A stretch of DNA of 64,000 nucleotides. Source: Methylopila henanensis. Its GTDB lineage: Bacteria > Pseudomonadota > Alphaproteobacteria > Rhizobiales > Methylopilaceae. The DNA lies in the NCBI RefSeq assembly GCF_042681025.1, contig NZ_JBHUER010000001.1, positions 491,922 through 555,921 on the forward strand, written 5' to 3'. The notes below the pieces were generated by a model. The model made no database searches. It was not told the origin of the DNA and saw nothing but the letters and a program-made list of their open reading frames with translations. Made by a program: the position numbers and the translations under genes. Of this stretch, positions 52,796 through 63,500 are shown piece after piece (within the stretch, counting starts at the first letter, position 1; each line of letters begins with the position of its first letter).

Positions 52796-54268
52796 TCACA
52801 CCAGCGCGTCGCCGATGAGGAACTCGAGCGTGCGGTCGAGACGGATGTGCGGCAGGTGCACGACGCCGCGTTCGGGGGAAAGCCGCGGCGGCCTGAACTT
52901 CACGAAGCGGATGTCGCCGGCGTCCTCGCTGACCGCCCGGCCGCGGTAGCCGCCGGCGCGCAAGGCGACCTCCGGGTCTTCGGGGAGATCGCCCGGAAAC
53001 ACCGCGATTTCCTCACGACCGTCGAACACCTGGCCGTTCGAAGCCTCGCCCGCCTCCGGCACCCCGACGATGACCGGCAACTCCTCACGGCCCTGCTTCG
53101 CGCTCGCCTCGCGGGTCGCGCGCACGGAGGCCAGCGCGACGACGTCGACGGCCGCGCCGCCAAACTCCGCCCGCTCCAGAGCGCGGCCGACGAGCCGCCG
53201 CAGGATCGCCTCCAGCCGGTCGTGGCTGGTGTGGTGCAGGTGGTCGGCCTTGGTCGCCGCGAACATCAGCCGGTCGATCTTGGGTCGGAACAGGCTAGTG
53301 AGCCAGGAGTTACGCCCGTGCCGAAAGGCCTCCAGCACGTCGGTCAGCGCGGTTTCCAGATCGGCCACGGCTTCGGGACCGGCGTTCAGCGCGGCGAGCG
53401 CGTCGACCAGCACGACCTGCCGATCGAGACGGGCGAAGTGGTCGCGGAAGAACGGCTTCACCACGTGGTTCCGGTAGGATTCGTAGCGCCGCTCCATCAT
53501 CGCCCACAGCGAGCCCGACGGGGCCTCGCCGTCCGCCGGCAAGGCGAGCGGCGCGAACGTCAGGGCCGGACTGCCGTCGAGGTCGCCCGGCATCAGGAAG
53601 CGGCCGGGCGGAAGCGTCGAAAGCGCCACCCGTTCGGCGCGGCCCGCGAGAAGATAGTGGCGGAACAGCTCGGCCGAGCGCCTCGCGGCGGCCTCGTCCT
53701 CAGGCGCCGCGGGATCGAGCGTCGCGAGATGGGCGCGCCAGTCGGCGGCGAGCGGCGCGCGGGTCGCGCCTTCCGCCGAGGCGAGCGTGCGCTCCGACCA
53801 TGTCCGGAAATCCTGCCCGAGAAGCGCGAGATCAAGCAGCCATTCGCCGGGATAATCGACGATGTCCAGCGTCAGGCGGCGTCCGGGCTTTTGCCGGCTG
53901 AGAAAGCCGGACCGGCTCTCGAAATCGACGACCACGCGAAGTTCGGAAATCCTCCGCGTCGACTGCGGCCAGTGACGATCGGCTCCGGTCAAGGCGGCGA
54001 GATGCGATTCGACCTCGAAACGTGGAACGGCGTCATCCGGCTGGGGAGCGAGATGCGCGCCGGCGATCCGCCCCTGCGCATAGGCCCTGAACGCCGGCAG
54101 GCGCCCGCCATGGGTGAGCGCCTGCACCAGCGCGGTGATGAACACCGTCTTGCCGGCGCGCGAAAGCCCCGTGACGCCGAGTCTGATCGTCGGGTCGAGC
54201 GTGCTCGCCGCCGCGTCGATCAGGCTGCGCGCCGCGATCCTCGCCTCGTGAGCCAGTTGGTCGAACAT
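52796..54268 (-). CDS. YcjX-family (DUF463) GTP-binding protein
   Basis: A 490-residue P-loop protein of the YcjX family, noted in E. coli as phage-shock/heat-shock associated. Walker A is GLSRAGKTVF (from residue 34), a DIVDYPGEWLLDL block serves as the switch/Walker B region and KADHLHHTSHDR follows later. The start MFDQLAHEARIAARS overlaps the sixA stop by one base, and the DUF697 partner follows, giving a sixA-ycjX-ycjF-like operon. The open frame extends upstream inside sixA but is not coding there. Confidence 0.92.
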   Translation of the reverse strand: MFDQLAHEARIAARSLIDAAASTLDPTIRLGVTGLSRAGKTVFITALVQALTHGGRLPAFRAYAQGRIAGAHLAPQPDDAVPRFEVESHLAALTGADRHWPQSTRRISELRVVVDFESRSGFLSRQKPGRRLTLDIVDYPGEWLLDLALLGQDFRTWSERTLASAEGATRAPLAADWRAHLATLDPAAPEDEAAARRSAELFRHYLLAGRAERVALSTLPPGRFLMPGDLDGSPALTFAPLALPADGEAPSGSLWAMMERRYESYRNHVVKPFFRDHFARLDRQVVLVDALAALNAGPEAVADLETALTDVLEAFRHGRNSWLTSLFRPKIDRLMFAATKADHLHHTSHDRLEAILRRLVGRALERAEFGGAAVDVVALASVRATREASAKQGREELPVIVGVPEAGEASNGQVFDGREEIAVFPGDLPEDPEVALRAGGYRGRAVSEDAGDIRFVKFRPPRLSPERGVVHLPHIRLDRTLEFLIGDALV

Positions 54269-54792
54269 CAGTCGACGTCGAGGCCGAGAATCTTGGGCGT
54301 GACGAACCGGTCCAGGCGCGCCGAACCCGGCGCCACCGCGTCCCAGGAGTCGAACGGCACGTCGAGCACGGCGATCGCGGCGGTGGGGAACTTGACGGAC
54401 AACGCCCGCCGCGCTTCCGGATCGCCCGAGCCGGCGAGCCGCTCCGTGAGGTCCGCCAGTCCGGGATTGTGCCCTACGAGCATGAGCGTCTGCACCTCCT
54501 GCGGCGTACGGCGAACCACCTCGAGCAGCGCCCGGTCGCCCGCCTCGTAAATCTCGTCCGTCAGTTCTGTCGCAGGCGCCGGCGTGAACGCCGCCTTGGC
54601 GAGGTTCCAGGTCCGAGCGGCCCGCAGCGCGGTGGAGCACACCACAAGGTCCGGCCGAAAGCCTCTTCCGGCCAGCCAGGCCCCCATAGGCCCAGCGGCC
54701 CTACGGCCTCGCGGGGCCAGTCCCCGATCATGATCGTCGACCGCCGAGGACCAGTCGGACTTCGCGTGGCGGAACAGAATGAGGCGGCGCAT
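54268..54792 (-). CDS. sixA: Phosphohistidine phosphatase SixA-like
   Basis: A 174-residue histidine phosphatase. The catalytic RHAKSDW block (Arg8-His9) is at the N-terminus and the second catalytic His is in LMLVGHNPGL. SixA removes phosphate from phosphohistidine, for example on Hpt domains or phosphotransferase proteins. The start is MRRLILFRHAKSD, with a GGAG nine bases upstream; an ATG 64 codons earlier adds basic low-complexity sequence. An Hpt gene lies about 400 bases away on the other strand, an intriguing but unproven partner. Confidence 0.9.
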   Translation of the reverse strand: MRRLILFRHAKSDWSSAVDDHDRGLAPRGRRAAGPMGAWLAGRGFRPDLVVCSTALRAARTWNLAKAAFTPAPATELTDEIYEAGDRALLEVVRRTPQEVQTLMLVGHNPGLADLTERLAGSGDPEARRALSVKFPTAAIAVLDVPFDSWDAVAPGSARLDRFVTPKILGLDVD

Positions 54793-55194
54793 GGGTCTCC
54801 AGAACATTCGACCGCGGCGCGCCCGCGGCGACGGGGAGGTGGGGGACCGCCGGACGTTTGCCAAGGCTTTGGCGGCCAAGCAGCGGACGCGGCGTGCGCG
54901 CGCGTCCTGTTGTCCCCGGCTCCCGAAAGCCTGTGGACGCAACCACCGCGATTCACCGCCCGGTAACCCAACCGGCTCTTTCATAAACCCTACGGTGAAT
55001 GGCGGATGAACGCCGCGTTCGGATCGAGTTCAAAGGGCCCCCGCCAGACTCCCGAACGTGGCTTAAAGGCCACTCGGAAGGGAAACCTTCAGAGCCATTC
55101 ACCAGCGCTCCGCCGGCGCCCAAGTTTAGACACCGACGGAGCGTTATGAAGACGCATCTCGCAGCGTATCGGCGGGAGTGGAGTAGAAGTCATC
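54793..55194. other. 402-base intergenic region between sixA and the Hpt gene
   Basis: No gene with family support; open frames here are basic, low-complexity readings. It must hold the divergent promoters of the sixA operon and the Hpt gene, but I cannot assign clear -35/-10 pairs. No riboswitch, tRNA or convincing terminator was seen. Confidence 0.5.
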
Positions 55195-55572
55195 ATGTCG
55201 AGCATCATGGAACAGTACGAACAACGCGCGGGCGCTTCGCTCGCTCAGGCGATCGATGTCGCCCACCTCGCCCGCCAGACCCTCGGCGACCGGACCCTCG
55301 AGCGCGAAGTGCTCGAACTCTTCCGTCGCCAGGCGCGGATCCTGCTCTTCCGCTTCGAGGCGCTGACCAACCCGGCCGAGCGTTCGCAGATCGCGCACAC
55401 GCTGAAGGGCTCCGCCCGCGGCATCGGCGCGAACCGCGTCGCCCTCGCGGCTGAGGAGCTTGAGCGCGCGGCGAACGCCGGCGAGCCGACCGGAAAGGCG
55501 CTGGCCGAGGTCGCCGAGTCGATCGCGGAAGCCACCTCCGCCATCGAGCTGCGCTTCGGCCTCGATCGCTGA
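55195..55572 (+). CDS. Histidine phosphotransfer (Hpt) domain protein
   Basis: A 125-residue all-helical protein consisting of one Hpt domain. The phosphorylatable His68 lies in IAHTLKGSARGIGANRVA, the canonical HxLKGxA(R)xxG motif. Such stand-alone proteins relay phosphate between hybrid kinases and response regulators; no kinase or regulator gene is in the window. The ATG at 55195 begins MSSIMEQYEQ; the second Met is an alternative. Confidence 0.9.
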   Translation: MSSIMEQYEQRAGASLAQAIDVAHLARQTLGDRTLEREVLELFRRQARILLFRFEALTNPAERSQIAHTLKGSARGIGANRVALAAEELERAANAGEPTGKALAEVAESIAEATSAIELRFGLDR

Positions 55573-55738
55573 AAACCGCCGTCCTCCCGCAAGGGGGACG
55601 AAGGTTTCGGGATCAGCCCTGACGGACGCCGCGGCGCCGCGCGCACTGGCGCCGCTTTGCGAAACGCTCTAAACAGCCCGCCTCACGGGAGCGGCCGCGC
55701 ATCGGCGACCCCCGCTCCCCGACCTTGCGCGGCGGTTC

Positions 55739-56059
55739 ATGGCGAAGATCACCTTCATCGAGCATTCCGGCGAAAGCCGCACGGTCGACGGCCGCGACGG
55801 GCAGTCCGTCATGGAGGCCGCGGTCGTGAACGACGTCCCCGGCATTGACGCGGACTGCGGCGGCGCCTGCGCCTGCGCGACCTGCCACGTCTATGTGGAC
55901 GAGGCCTGGACCGAAAAGGTCGGCGGCCCTGCTCCGATGGAGGAGGACATGCTCGACTTCGCCTACGACGTCCGCCCCAACAGCCGCCTCTCCTGCCAGA
56001 TCAAGATCACGGCCGAGCTCGACGGCCTCGTGGTGACGACGCCCGAACGTCAGGGCTGA
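55739..56059 (+). CDS. [2Fe-2S] ferredoxin, adrenodoxin type
   Basis: A 106-residue ferredoxin. The cluster ligands are Cys40, Cys46, Cys49 and Cys86 in the vertebrate/adrenodoxin-type spacing C-x5-C-x2-C (DCGGACACATC) and LSCQ. It likely carries electrons to a cytochrome P450, an Fe-S assembly step or a hydroxylase. It is not an isc operon member here. It lies 13 bases from the convergent VWA gene; a weak ribosome site precedes the ATG. Confidence 0.95.
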   Translation: MAKITFIEHSGESRTVDGRDGQSVMEAAVVNDVPGIDADCGGACACATCHVYVDEAWTEKVGGPAPMEEDMLDFAYDVRPNSRLSCQIKITAELDGLVVTTPERQG

Positions 56060-56072
56060 CGGCGCGACGCGC

Positions 56073-57251
56073 TCAGCGCGCCAGCGCCCTCATGGCGCCC
56101 TCGAGACCCTCCAGATTGAGCGGATACATCCGGCCGCCGACGAGTTCGCGCACCATGCCGATCGACGGCGTCCACTCCCATTGCGCCGACGGCAGCGGAT
56201 TGATCCAGGCGATCTTCTGGAAACGGTCCGCGAGACGCTGAAGCCATACCCGCCCGGCCTCGCGGTTCATGTGCTCCACCGAGCCGCCGGGCGACAGGAT
56301 CTCGTAAGGGCTCATCGACGCGTCGCCGACAATCACGATCCGACAGTCCGGCGGGAACCCGCGCAGCAGATCGAAGGTCGGCGTCGTCTCCGTCCGCCGG
56401 CGGCGGTTGTCCTTCCAGAGATGCTCGTAGACGCAGTTGTGGAAGTACAAGTGGTCGAGGCGCTTAAACTCGGCGCGGGCCGCCGAGAACAGCTCCTCGC
56501 AGATCCGGACGTGACCGTCCATCGAGCCGCCGACGTCGAGCAGCAGCACCACCTTCACCGCGTTGCGCCGCTCGGGACGGAGCTGCACGTCGAGCCAGCC
56601 CTGACGCGCCGTGGCGCCGACGGTGCCGTCGAGATCGAGCTCGTCCGCGGCGCCGGAGCGGGCGAAGCGGCGCAGGCGGCGCAGCGCGACCTTGATCGCG
56701 CGCGTGCCGAGCTCGGCCTGATCATCCAGATCGCGGAACTCGCGCTTGTCCCACACTTTGGCGGCGCGGAAGCTGCGGTTTCCGTCCTGGCCGATGCGCA
56801 CGCCTTCGGGATTGTAGCCGTAGGCGCCGAAGGGCGAGGTACCGGCCGTGCCGATCCACTTGTTGCCGCCCTCGTGCCGGCCCTTCTGTTCGGCGAGACG
56901 TTCCCTTAGCGTTTCCAGGAGCTTATCCAGCCCGCCGAGCGCCTCGATCGCCGCCTTCTCCTCCTCGGAGAGGCCGCGCTCGACGCGTTTCCGCAGCCAT
57001 TCCGGATCGATGGCGCCCTCCGCGAGCGCGGTCGCGAGGCTGTCGGCGCCGGCGAAAACCTCCGCGAAGGCGCGGTCGAAGCGGTCGAAATGGCGCTCGT
57101 CCTTGACGAGGCAGGCGCGGGCCAGGGCGTGCAGCGCCTCGACGTCGCGGCCGGCGAGATTCCGGTCCAGCGCCGCGAGAAACGCGAGGTGCTCCCGGAG
57201 CGAGACCGGCACGCCGGCGGAGCGGAGGGCGTCGAAAAACCGGAGAAACAT
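56073..57251 (-). CDS. VWA domain protein, CoxE-like
   Basis: A 392-residue protein with a helical N-terminal region and a C-terminal von Willebrand A domain. The MIDAS-like motif is LLLDVGGSMDGH (Asp239, Ser243), with Gly where the canonical DxSxS has its first Ser. The family usually works with a MoxR-type AAA ATPase as a metal-dependent chaperone; no such ATPase gene is adjacent. Cys or signal peptide features are absent, so it is cytoplasmic. It is divergent from the giant repeat protein. Confidence 0.88.
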   Translation of the reverse strand: MFLRFFDALRSAGVPVSLREHLAFLAALDRNLAGRDVEALHALARACLVKDERHFDRFDRAFAEVFAGADSLATALAEGAIDPEWLRKRVERGLSEEEKAAIEALGGLDKLLETLRERLAEQKGRHEGGNKWIGTAGTSPFGAYGYNPEGVRIGQDGNRSFRAAKVWDKREFRDLDDQAELGTRAIKVALRRLRRFARSGAADELDLDGTVGATARQGWLDVQLRPERRNAVKVVLLLDVGGSMDGHVRICEELFSAARAEFKRLDHLYFHNCVYEHLWKDNRRRRTETTPTFDLLRGFPPDCRIVIVGDASMSPYEILSPGGSVEHMNREAGRVWLQRLADRFQKIAWINPLPSAQWEWTPSIGMVRELVGGRMYPLNLEGLEGAMRALAR

Positions 57252-57573
57252 GCCGCCTCAGCCCGCGCGGACGTTAACCAAGAATCGAGAGAGACGGTTA
57301 AGTATGGTGAACAAGGCGTTAACGACGTTTGCCAACGGTCGGATTCCACTGTTCTCTAGGCCATCGATCATCGGTAGCATTTGAATGGCCGAGGACTAAC
57401 CCCCGTCCGGCGCGGCGCGCCGCCACGCTGGAGGGGGACCAAGGCAGCCGAATGGTCGGGCCCGCGTCGTGTTTGCGGGCCGAGCGCCGCAGAGGGCCGA
57501 TCCGCGCGCGAATGGTGCGCGACCCGGCCCGAAGCGACCGATGTGTGCAGTGTACGGACGCGAGGCTCAGACG
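57252..57573. other. 322-base divergent region with clustered TTAA and GANTC motifs
   Basis: No gene seen. Between 57274 and 57346 it has three TTAA half-sites (57274, 57298, 57319), one read as GTTAACCA, and two GANTC methylation sites (57282-57286 and 57342-57346). In alphaproteobacteria CtrA and CcrM use these motifs. The TTAA spacings (24 and 21 bases) do not fit the CtrA full site, so control is only suggestive. Confidence 0.4.
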
Positions 57574-60500
57574 ATGGCGAATGCGAACACGGCGAAGGAT
57601 CCTGCGGAAGCGGCCCTGTCGGCGATCGAGGAAGCCCTGAACCTCGTCGCCCCGAGCGCGAAGGCGACCGTGGAGCCCTCCCCGCGGTCTGCGCCCGAAC
57701 CCTCCGTCGCCGAGCGCATGAGCGCCGCGTCCCCGGACCCCTCCCCGCAGCCTTTCGCCGCGCCCTCCCCAGCTTCGGAGCGGCGGGCCGCCGCGGTCGA
57801 CCGCGGACGCCGCGCCCCGGCGAACGACGACGCCCGCTCGTTCGCGCACATCGTCTACGCCCTGCAGCGCAAGCCCTCCGGCGCGCCCTTCGTGCTTGCG
57901 ACGCTCGCCTCCGTCGCCTGGGCCGGGCTCGGCGCGCTCTACGCCTTCGGCGTCGTGGGCCTCGGCGGCCAGGCCGATCTCACGGACCCCGCCGTGCAGG
58001 CCCAGCTCGCCGCAGCCGCCGTCGGCACGCTCGCGCCGATCGTGTTCTTCTACATGATCGCGATGATGGCCTGGCGCTCGCAGGAGATGCGCCTCGTCGC
58101 CCGCTCGATGACGGAAGTCGCGCTCCGGCTCGCCGAGCCCGAGACCGCCTCCTCCGAAGCCGTCGCCTCGCTCGGGCAGGCGGTGCGCCGCGAGGTCGCG
58201 GCCATGGGCGACGGCGTCGAGCGCGCGGTCGCGCGCGCCGGCGACCTCGAGTCGCTCGTGCGCGGCGAGGTGTCCTCGCTCGAGCGCTCGTTCCACGACA
58301 ACGAACTGCGCGTGCGCGCGCTCATCGCCGAGATGCAGAGCCAGCGCGAGGCCATCGACGGCAACGCCGAGCGGCTGCGCGCCACCGTCGGCGAGGCGCA
58401 GGAGGCGCTCGCCCGCGACCTCAGCGCGGCCGCCGCGCTGCTGACCGCCAACATCTCCGAATCCGGCGCCCGCATCTCCGAGCAGCTCGACGCCAAGAGC
58501 GCGGAGCTGACCAACGCCATCACTGGCGCGGGCGAGGCCATGCTCAGCGCCGTCGGCGGCCGCGGCGCCGACATGATCGAGCGCCTGACAAGCACCGGCG
58601 AGGCCGTCTCCACCTCGATCGAGGAGACCAGCGCGCGCGTGTCCGCCTCCTTCGCCGAGCGCGCGGAGACCGCGCAGGCGGCGCTGATGGACGCCAGCGA
58701 GACGCTGTTCCGCTCGGTCGAGGAGCGGGCGACGCTCGTCACCGACCGCTTCGCGGCCGCCGGGGCCGACATCGACGACCGTCTGGCCCGCACCAGCGAG
58801 CAGATCGCGGGGGCGCTGGACTCCCGCGGCGCTGACATCGCCGAGCGCCTTGACCGCGCCGGCGTCGCGCTGCTCGACAGCGTCGCCCGCCGCGCCGATG
58901 AGGTCACCGAAAAGCTCGACAGCACCGGCGAGGCCGTGACCGCGAGCTTCAGCGACCGAGTCGCCGAGCTTCTCGGCGCGCTCACCACCGCCGGCGGCGG
59001 CTTCCACGCCGCGCTCGACGACCGTTCGCGCGACATGCTCGACGGGCTCGGCGAGCGCTCCCGCGAACTGCTCGACGGTCTTGCGGAACGCTCCCGCGAG
59101 CTCGGCGACACGCTCTCGGCCACGGCCTCGTCCGTCACCGAGGAGTTCGGGTCGCGCGGCGATCGCGTCACCGAGGAGCTCGTGGCGATCGCGTCCCGCC
59201 TCTCCGACGATCTGACCTCGCGCGCGTCGCTCGCCTCCGACCGGCTGCAGAAGACCGGCGACGAGGTGTCGGCGGAGTTCGCCGAGCGGGCGGAGCGCGT
59301 GGCGCGCGCGATCGCCGAGCGGGCCGAGGACGTCACCGGCGCGCTCGCGCAGGCGGGAAGCGACATCGACGGCACGCTCGCGGTGCGCGCCGCGGAGATC
59401 ACCGAGGCTCTCAGGAACGCCGGCGACGGCGTGGTGCTGGACCTCTCGCTGCGCGGTTCGGAGATCACCGGCAAGCTGGACGAGACCGGCGGACGCCTCG
59501 CCGAGACGATCGCGCTCAAGGGCGGCGAACTCGCCGAGCGGCTGCACGACGCGGCCTCCCGCATGCACGAGGCGATCGCGGTCCACGGCGTCGATCTCGA
59601 ACGCCGCTTCACCGAAGACGGCGAGCGCATCGCCGGACTGCTGGAGACGCGCGGCGACGACGTCGCGACCCGCATCGTGCAGGCGAGCGATCGCGTCCAC
59701 GAGGCGATCGTGGTGCGCAGCAACGAGATCGAGCGCGACTTCGAGGCCGCGGGCTCCCGCATCGTCGCGGCGATCGACGGCCGTTCGGCCGAGGTGCGCG
59801 AGAATCTCGAAACCACCGGCGTCACGATCGCCGACGTCCTGTCCGAGCGCGGCGCGATCCTGATCACCCAGCTCGGCGACACCGCCGAACGGATCCACGA
59901 CGTGGTCGTGAACCGCGGCGACGATCTCGAGACCCGCCTGACCGGCGTCGGCTCCCGCATGGGCGAGACCATCGACGCCCGCGCCGCGGAAGCCGCGGCC
60001 GCCTTCGAGGCCGCCACCGGCCGCATCTCGACCGGCGTCGACGAGCGCCTGCGCGCCTTTGAGGAGCGTCTCGCCACCACCGGCGCCTCGGTCGCCGACG
60101 TCATCGCCGAACATGGCGGCCAGCTCGCCGGGACGCTGACCGAGACCACCGAACGCTTCCACGACATCGTCGTGGTCCGCGGCTCCGATCTGGAGCAGCG
60201 CCTGGCGGCGGCGGGCGACGCGCTCAGCGGGAAGATCGATTCCCGCGCCGTTGCGGCGGAAGCCGCGTTCGAGGCCGCCACCGACCGCATCGGCCAGGGC
60301 GTCGACGAGCGCCTGCGCGCCTTCGAGGAACGTCTGGCCACGACCGGCGCCTCGGTCGCCGACGTCATCGCCGACCATGGCGGACGCCTCGCCGGAACGC
60401 TGTCCGAGACCACCGAGCGCTTCCACGACATCGTCGTGGTCCAGGGCGCGGACCTCGAGGACCGGCTCGTCTCCGCCGGCGACGCCCTCAGCGGCAAGAT

Positions 60501-63500
60501 CGACGCCCGCGCCATCGCGGCCGAAGCGGCCTTCGAGGCCGCGACGGCCCGCATCGGCTCCGGCGTGGAGGAGCGCCTGCGCGCCTTCGAGGAGCGGCTC
60601 GCGGGCACCGGCGCGTCCGTCGCCGACGTCATCGCGGAGCGCGGCGGCGCGCTCGCCATCACGCTGGGCGACACCGCCGAGCGCATCCACGACGCCGTCA
60701 TCACCCGCGGCGGCGACCTGGAGCGCCGCCTCGCCTCGGCCGAGACGCGCCTCGTCGACGCCATGGGCGCGCGCACCCTCGCGGCCGAAGCCGCGTTCGA
60801 AGCCGCGAGCGCCCGCCTGGGCGCCGGCTTCGACGACCGCATCGCGGCCTTTGAGAGCCGCTTCGACAGCGCCGGCGCCACGCTCGGGGAGCGGCTCGCG
60901 AACGAGGTCGAGAAGGCCGACCGCCTGCTCGACCAGGCCGTCCGCGCCGTCGCCGTCCGGCTCGAGGACGGAGCGGCGTCGGTCCGCGCCACCTTCGAGA
61001 CCTCGGTGGAAGGCTTCGGCGGCCTGCTCGACAACCGCGCCTCCGAGATCGACGAACGGCTCGCGCGGATCGCGAGCGAACTCGGCGACTCGATCTCCAG
61101 CCGCGGCGCGACGCTGGGCGAGACGCTCGCCGTCGCGGCCCGCGCGCTTGCGGAGGACATCACCGCCCGCGGCTCGGCGGTCAACGACAGCTTCGCGGCC
61201 CAGCTCGCCGCGCTCGACGCCACCCTCGGCGAACGCGGCCCGGCGCTCGCCGCCCGGCTGTCGGAAGTCGGCGGCGGCTTCGCCGACCAGATCGCGGCGC
61301 GCGTCGCCGAGGTCGAGGGCGTGCTGCGCGACGAAGGCGCCAAGCTCGCCGACCGGATCGGCGCGCAGGCGCTTGCGCTCGACGCCACGCTCGGCGAACG
61401 CCTCGGCGCCTTCGACGGCAAGCTGTCCGAGCTCGACGGCGCGATCGCCGACCGGCTCTCGGCCTTCGACGAGCGGGTCACCGCGCTCGACGGAGCCTCG
61501 CGCAGCCAGACCGGCGCGATCGACCGACGGATCGAGCGGCTCGGCGAGACGCTGGGCGAGCGCATCGGCCAGTTCGACGACAAGATCTCGACCTTCGACA
61601 CCCTGTTCGGCGAGCGCATCGGCGCGCTCGACGGCCAGATCGTGCGCTTCGACGCGAGCCTCGGCGAACGGGTCGGGGCGATCGACGGGCAGATCGTCCG
61701 CTTCGACGCCAACGTCTCGGACCGCATCAACTCGATCGACGGCAAGGTGGCGGCGATCGACGACGCCATCACGGCCCAGATCGACCGCATCGACGGCAAG
61801 GTCGCCTCGCTCGACCAGGTCGTCGGCGAACGGCTGAGCGCGTTCGACACCCGCGCGACCTCGCTCGACGCGGCGCTCGGCGACCACGTGCAGGCGCTCG
61901 CAACCCGCATCTCCCAGCTCGACGCCGCGCTCGACGAGCGCGTCGGCGCCTTCGACGAGAAGGCCAAGCTGATCAGCGGCGCGCTGGCGGCGAGCCTCGA
62001 GACCTTCGAGAACCGCGCGGGCGTGCTGAACCGCGCCGTGGCCGCCCGTCTCGCGGGCTTCGACGCCAAGGCCGGCGAGCTGGAGAACGCGATCGGCGGC
62101 CGCATCGACGCCTTCGCGGAGCGGACGAACGAGCTCGACGGCGTGCTCGCCGCCCGCCTCGGCGGCTTCGACGAGCAGTTCGCCAGCCGCATGGGCGATC
62201 TCGCGCTTTCGCTCGAAAGCCGCATCGGCCGGATCGACGACGGCCTCGACGCGCGGACCCGCGCGCTCAACGAGACGCTCGCCGCCCGCACGCTGGACCT
62301 CGCCCGCACGCTCGGCGAAGGCTCGACCGGCGTCGCGGCCACGCTCGCCCAGCGTGCGGCCGAGTTCGCGGCCGACCTGTCGGAGCGCACCGACGGCCTG
62401 GTCACCGCCTTCGACGAGAAGGCGGCGGCGATCTCCTCCTCGCTCGGCGCCAAGGCGCTGGAGGTGGCGGGCGCGCTCGAAAGCCGCATCGCGCGGTTCG
62501 AGACCACCGTCACCGGCCGCATCGACAGCGTCGGCGAGACCCTCGACGCCCGCGGCGAGAACCTCGCCGAGCGCATCTCGGGCCGCGTGGAGAGCGTCAA
62601 CGCGGCGCTCGCCGAGACCTCCGGCCGCGTCGAGAGCGATCTCGCGCGCCTGACCGCGGAGGTCGCGGAGCGGCTCGCCGCGCGCATCGCCGAAGTCGGC
62701 GCGGCGCTCGACTCGAACGGCGCCGGGCTCGTGGAGCGCATCGGCGCCCGCGGCGAGGCCGTCACGCGCGAGCTTGCCGGCGTCGGCGAGACGCTCTCGG
62801 CCCAGCTCGACGAACGGCTCGCCAATCTGGTCGAGACCGTCGGCGCCCGCGGCGACGCCATGCGCGACACGCTGGAGACGCTGAACGGCGACCTCGCCCG
62901 CACCTTCGAGACCCGCGGCGCCGAGACCGTCGCCGGCCTCAACGGCGTGGCCGACCGCCTGCGCCTCGCCTCCCATCGTCTCGGCGAATCCATGGGCGCC
63001 GAGACCGCCAAGACCGTCGAGCAGCTCGACGCCTCGGCGAAGCGCCTGCAGGACGCCGTCACCGAGGCGACCTCCGCCCTCGCCGCCACCGTGGCGCGCG
63101 AGAGCAAGCGCGCCGTCGGCGACCTGACCGAGACGCAAGCCGCGCTGACCGGGGCGCTGGCGGAGGCGCTGACCCGCCTCGGCGACTCGAACGCCGCTCT
63201 CCAGGCCCTGCTCGAAGGCGCCGGCTCGAAGCTCGGCGCAGTCGAGACCGAGCTCTCCGGCCGCGTCTCCGCCTTCGAGGAGATCATGGCGGACATCGCG
63301 GAGACCACCACCCGCACCGGCGAGAAGGTCGGCTCCCAGGTGGTGTCGCTGCGCGACGTGTCGGCCGGCGTGCTCCAGCGCGTGACCGAGGTGTCGAAGC
63401 AGCTCGAGCATCAGGCGCAGGCGATCTCGGGCGTCACCTCGACGCTGGACGGCGCCCAAAGCCGGCTCGCCGGCGCGCTCGAGGAGCGCCGCGCGGCGCT

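Noticed and set aside
54999..55454. Open frame of 151 codons upstream of and overlapping the Hpt gene
   Set aside because: It is basic and low in complexity, shows no family, and overlaps the Hpt gene in another frame. The Hpt protein has a clear phosphorylation motif.
59974..61840. Regular repeats considered as a CRISPR-like or minisatellite array
   Set aside because: The units keep the reading frame (264 bases is divisible by three), encode helices and have no short repeat/unique spacer pattern. They are protein repeats.
57319..63459. Very long minus-strand open frames (over 2,000 and 1,700 codons) opposite the giant gene
   Set aside because: They are mirror readings of a GC-rich, strongly repetitive coding sequence without stop codons in several frames. 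They show only repetitive Arg/Ala/Gly/Asp-rich or Ser/Ala/Arg-rich sequence, no domain and no ribosome site; the plus frame has membrane helices and heptads.
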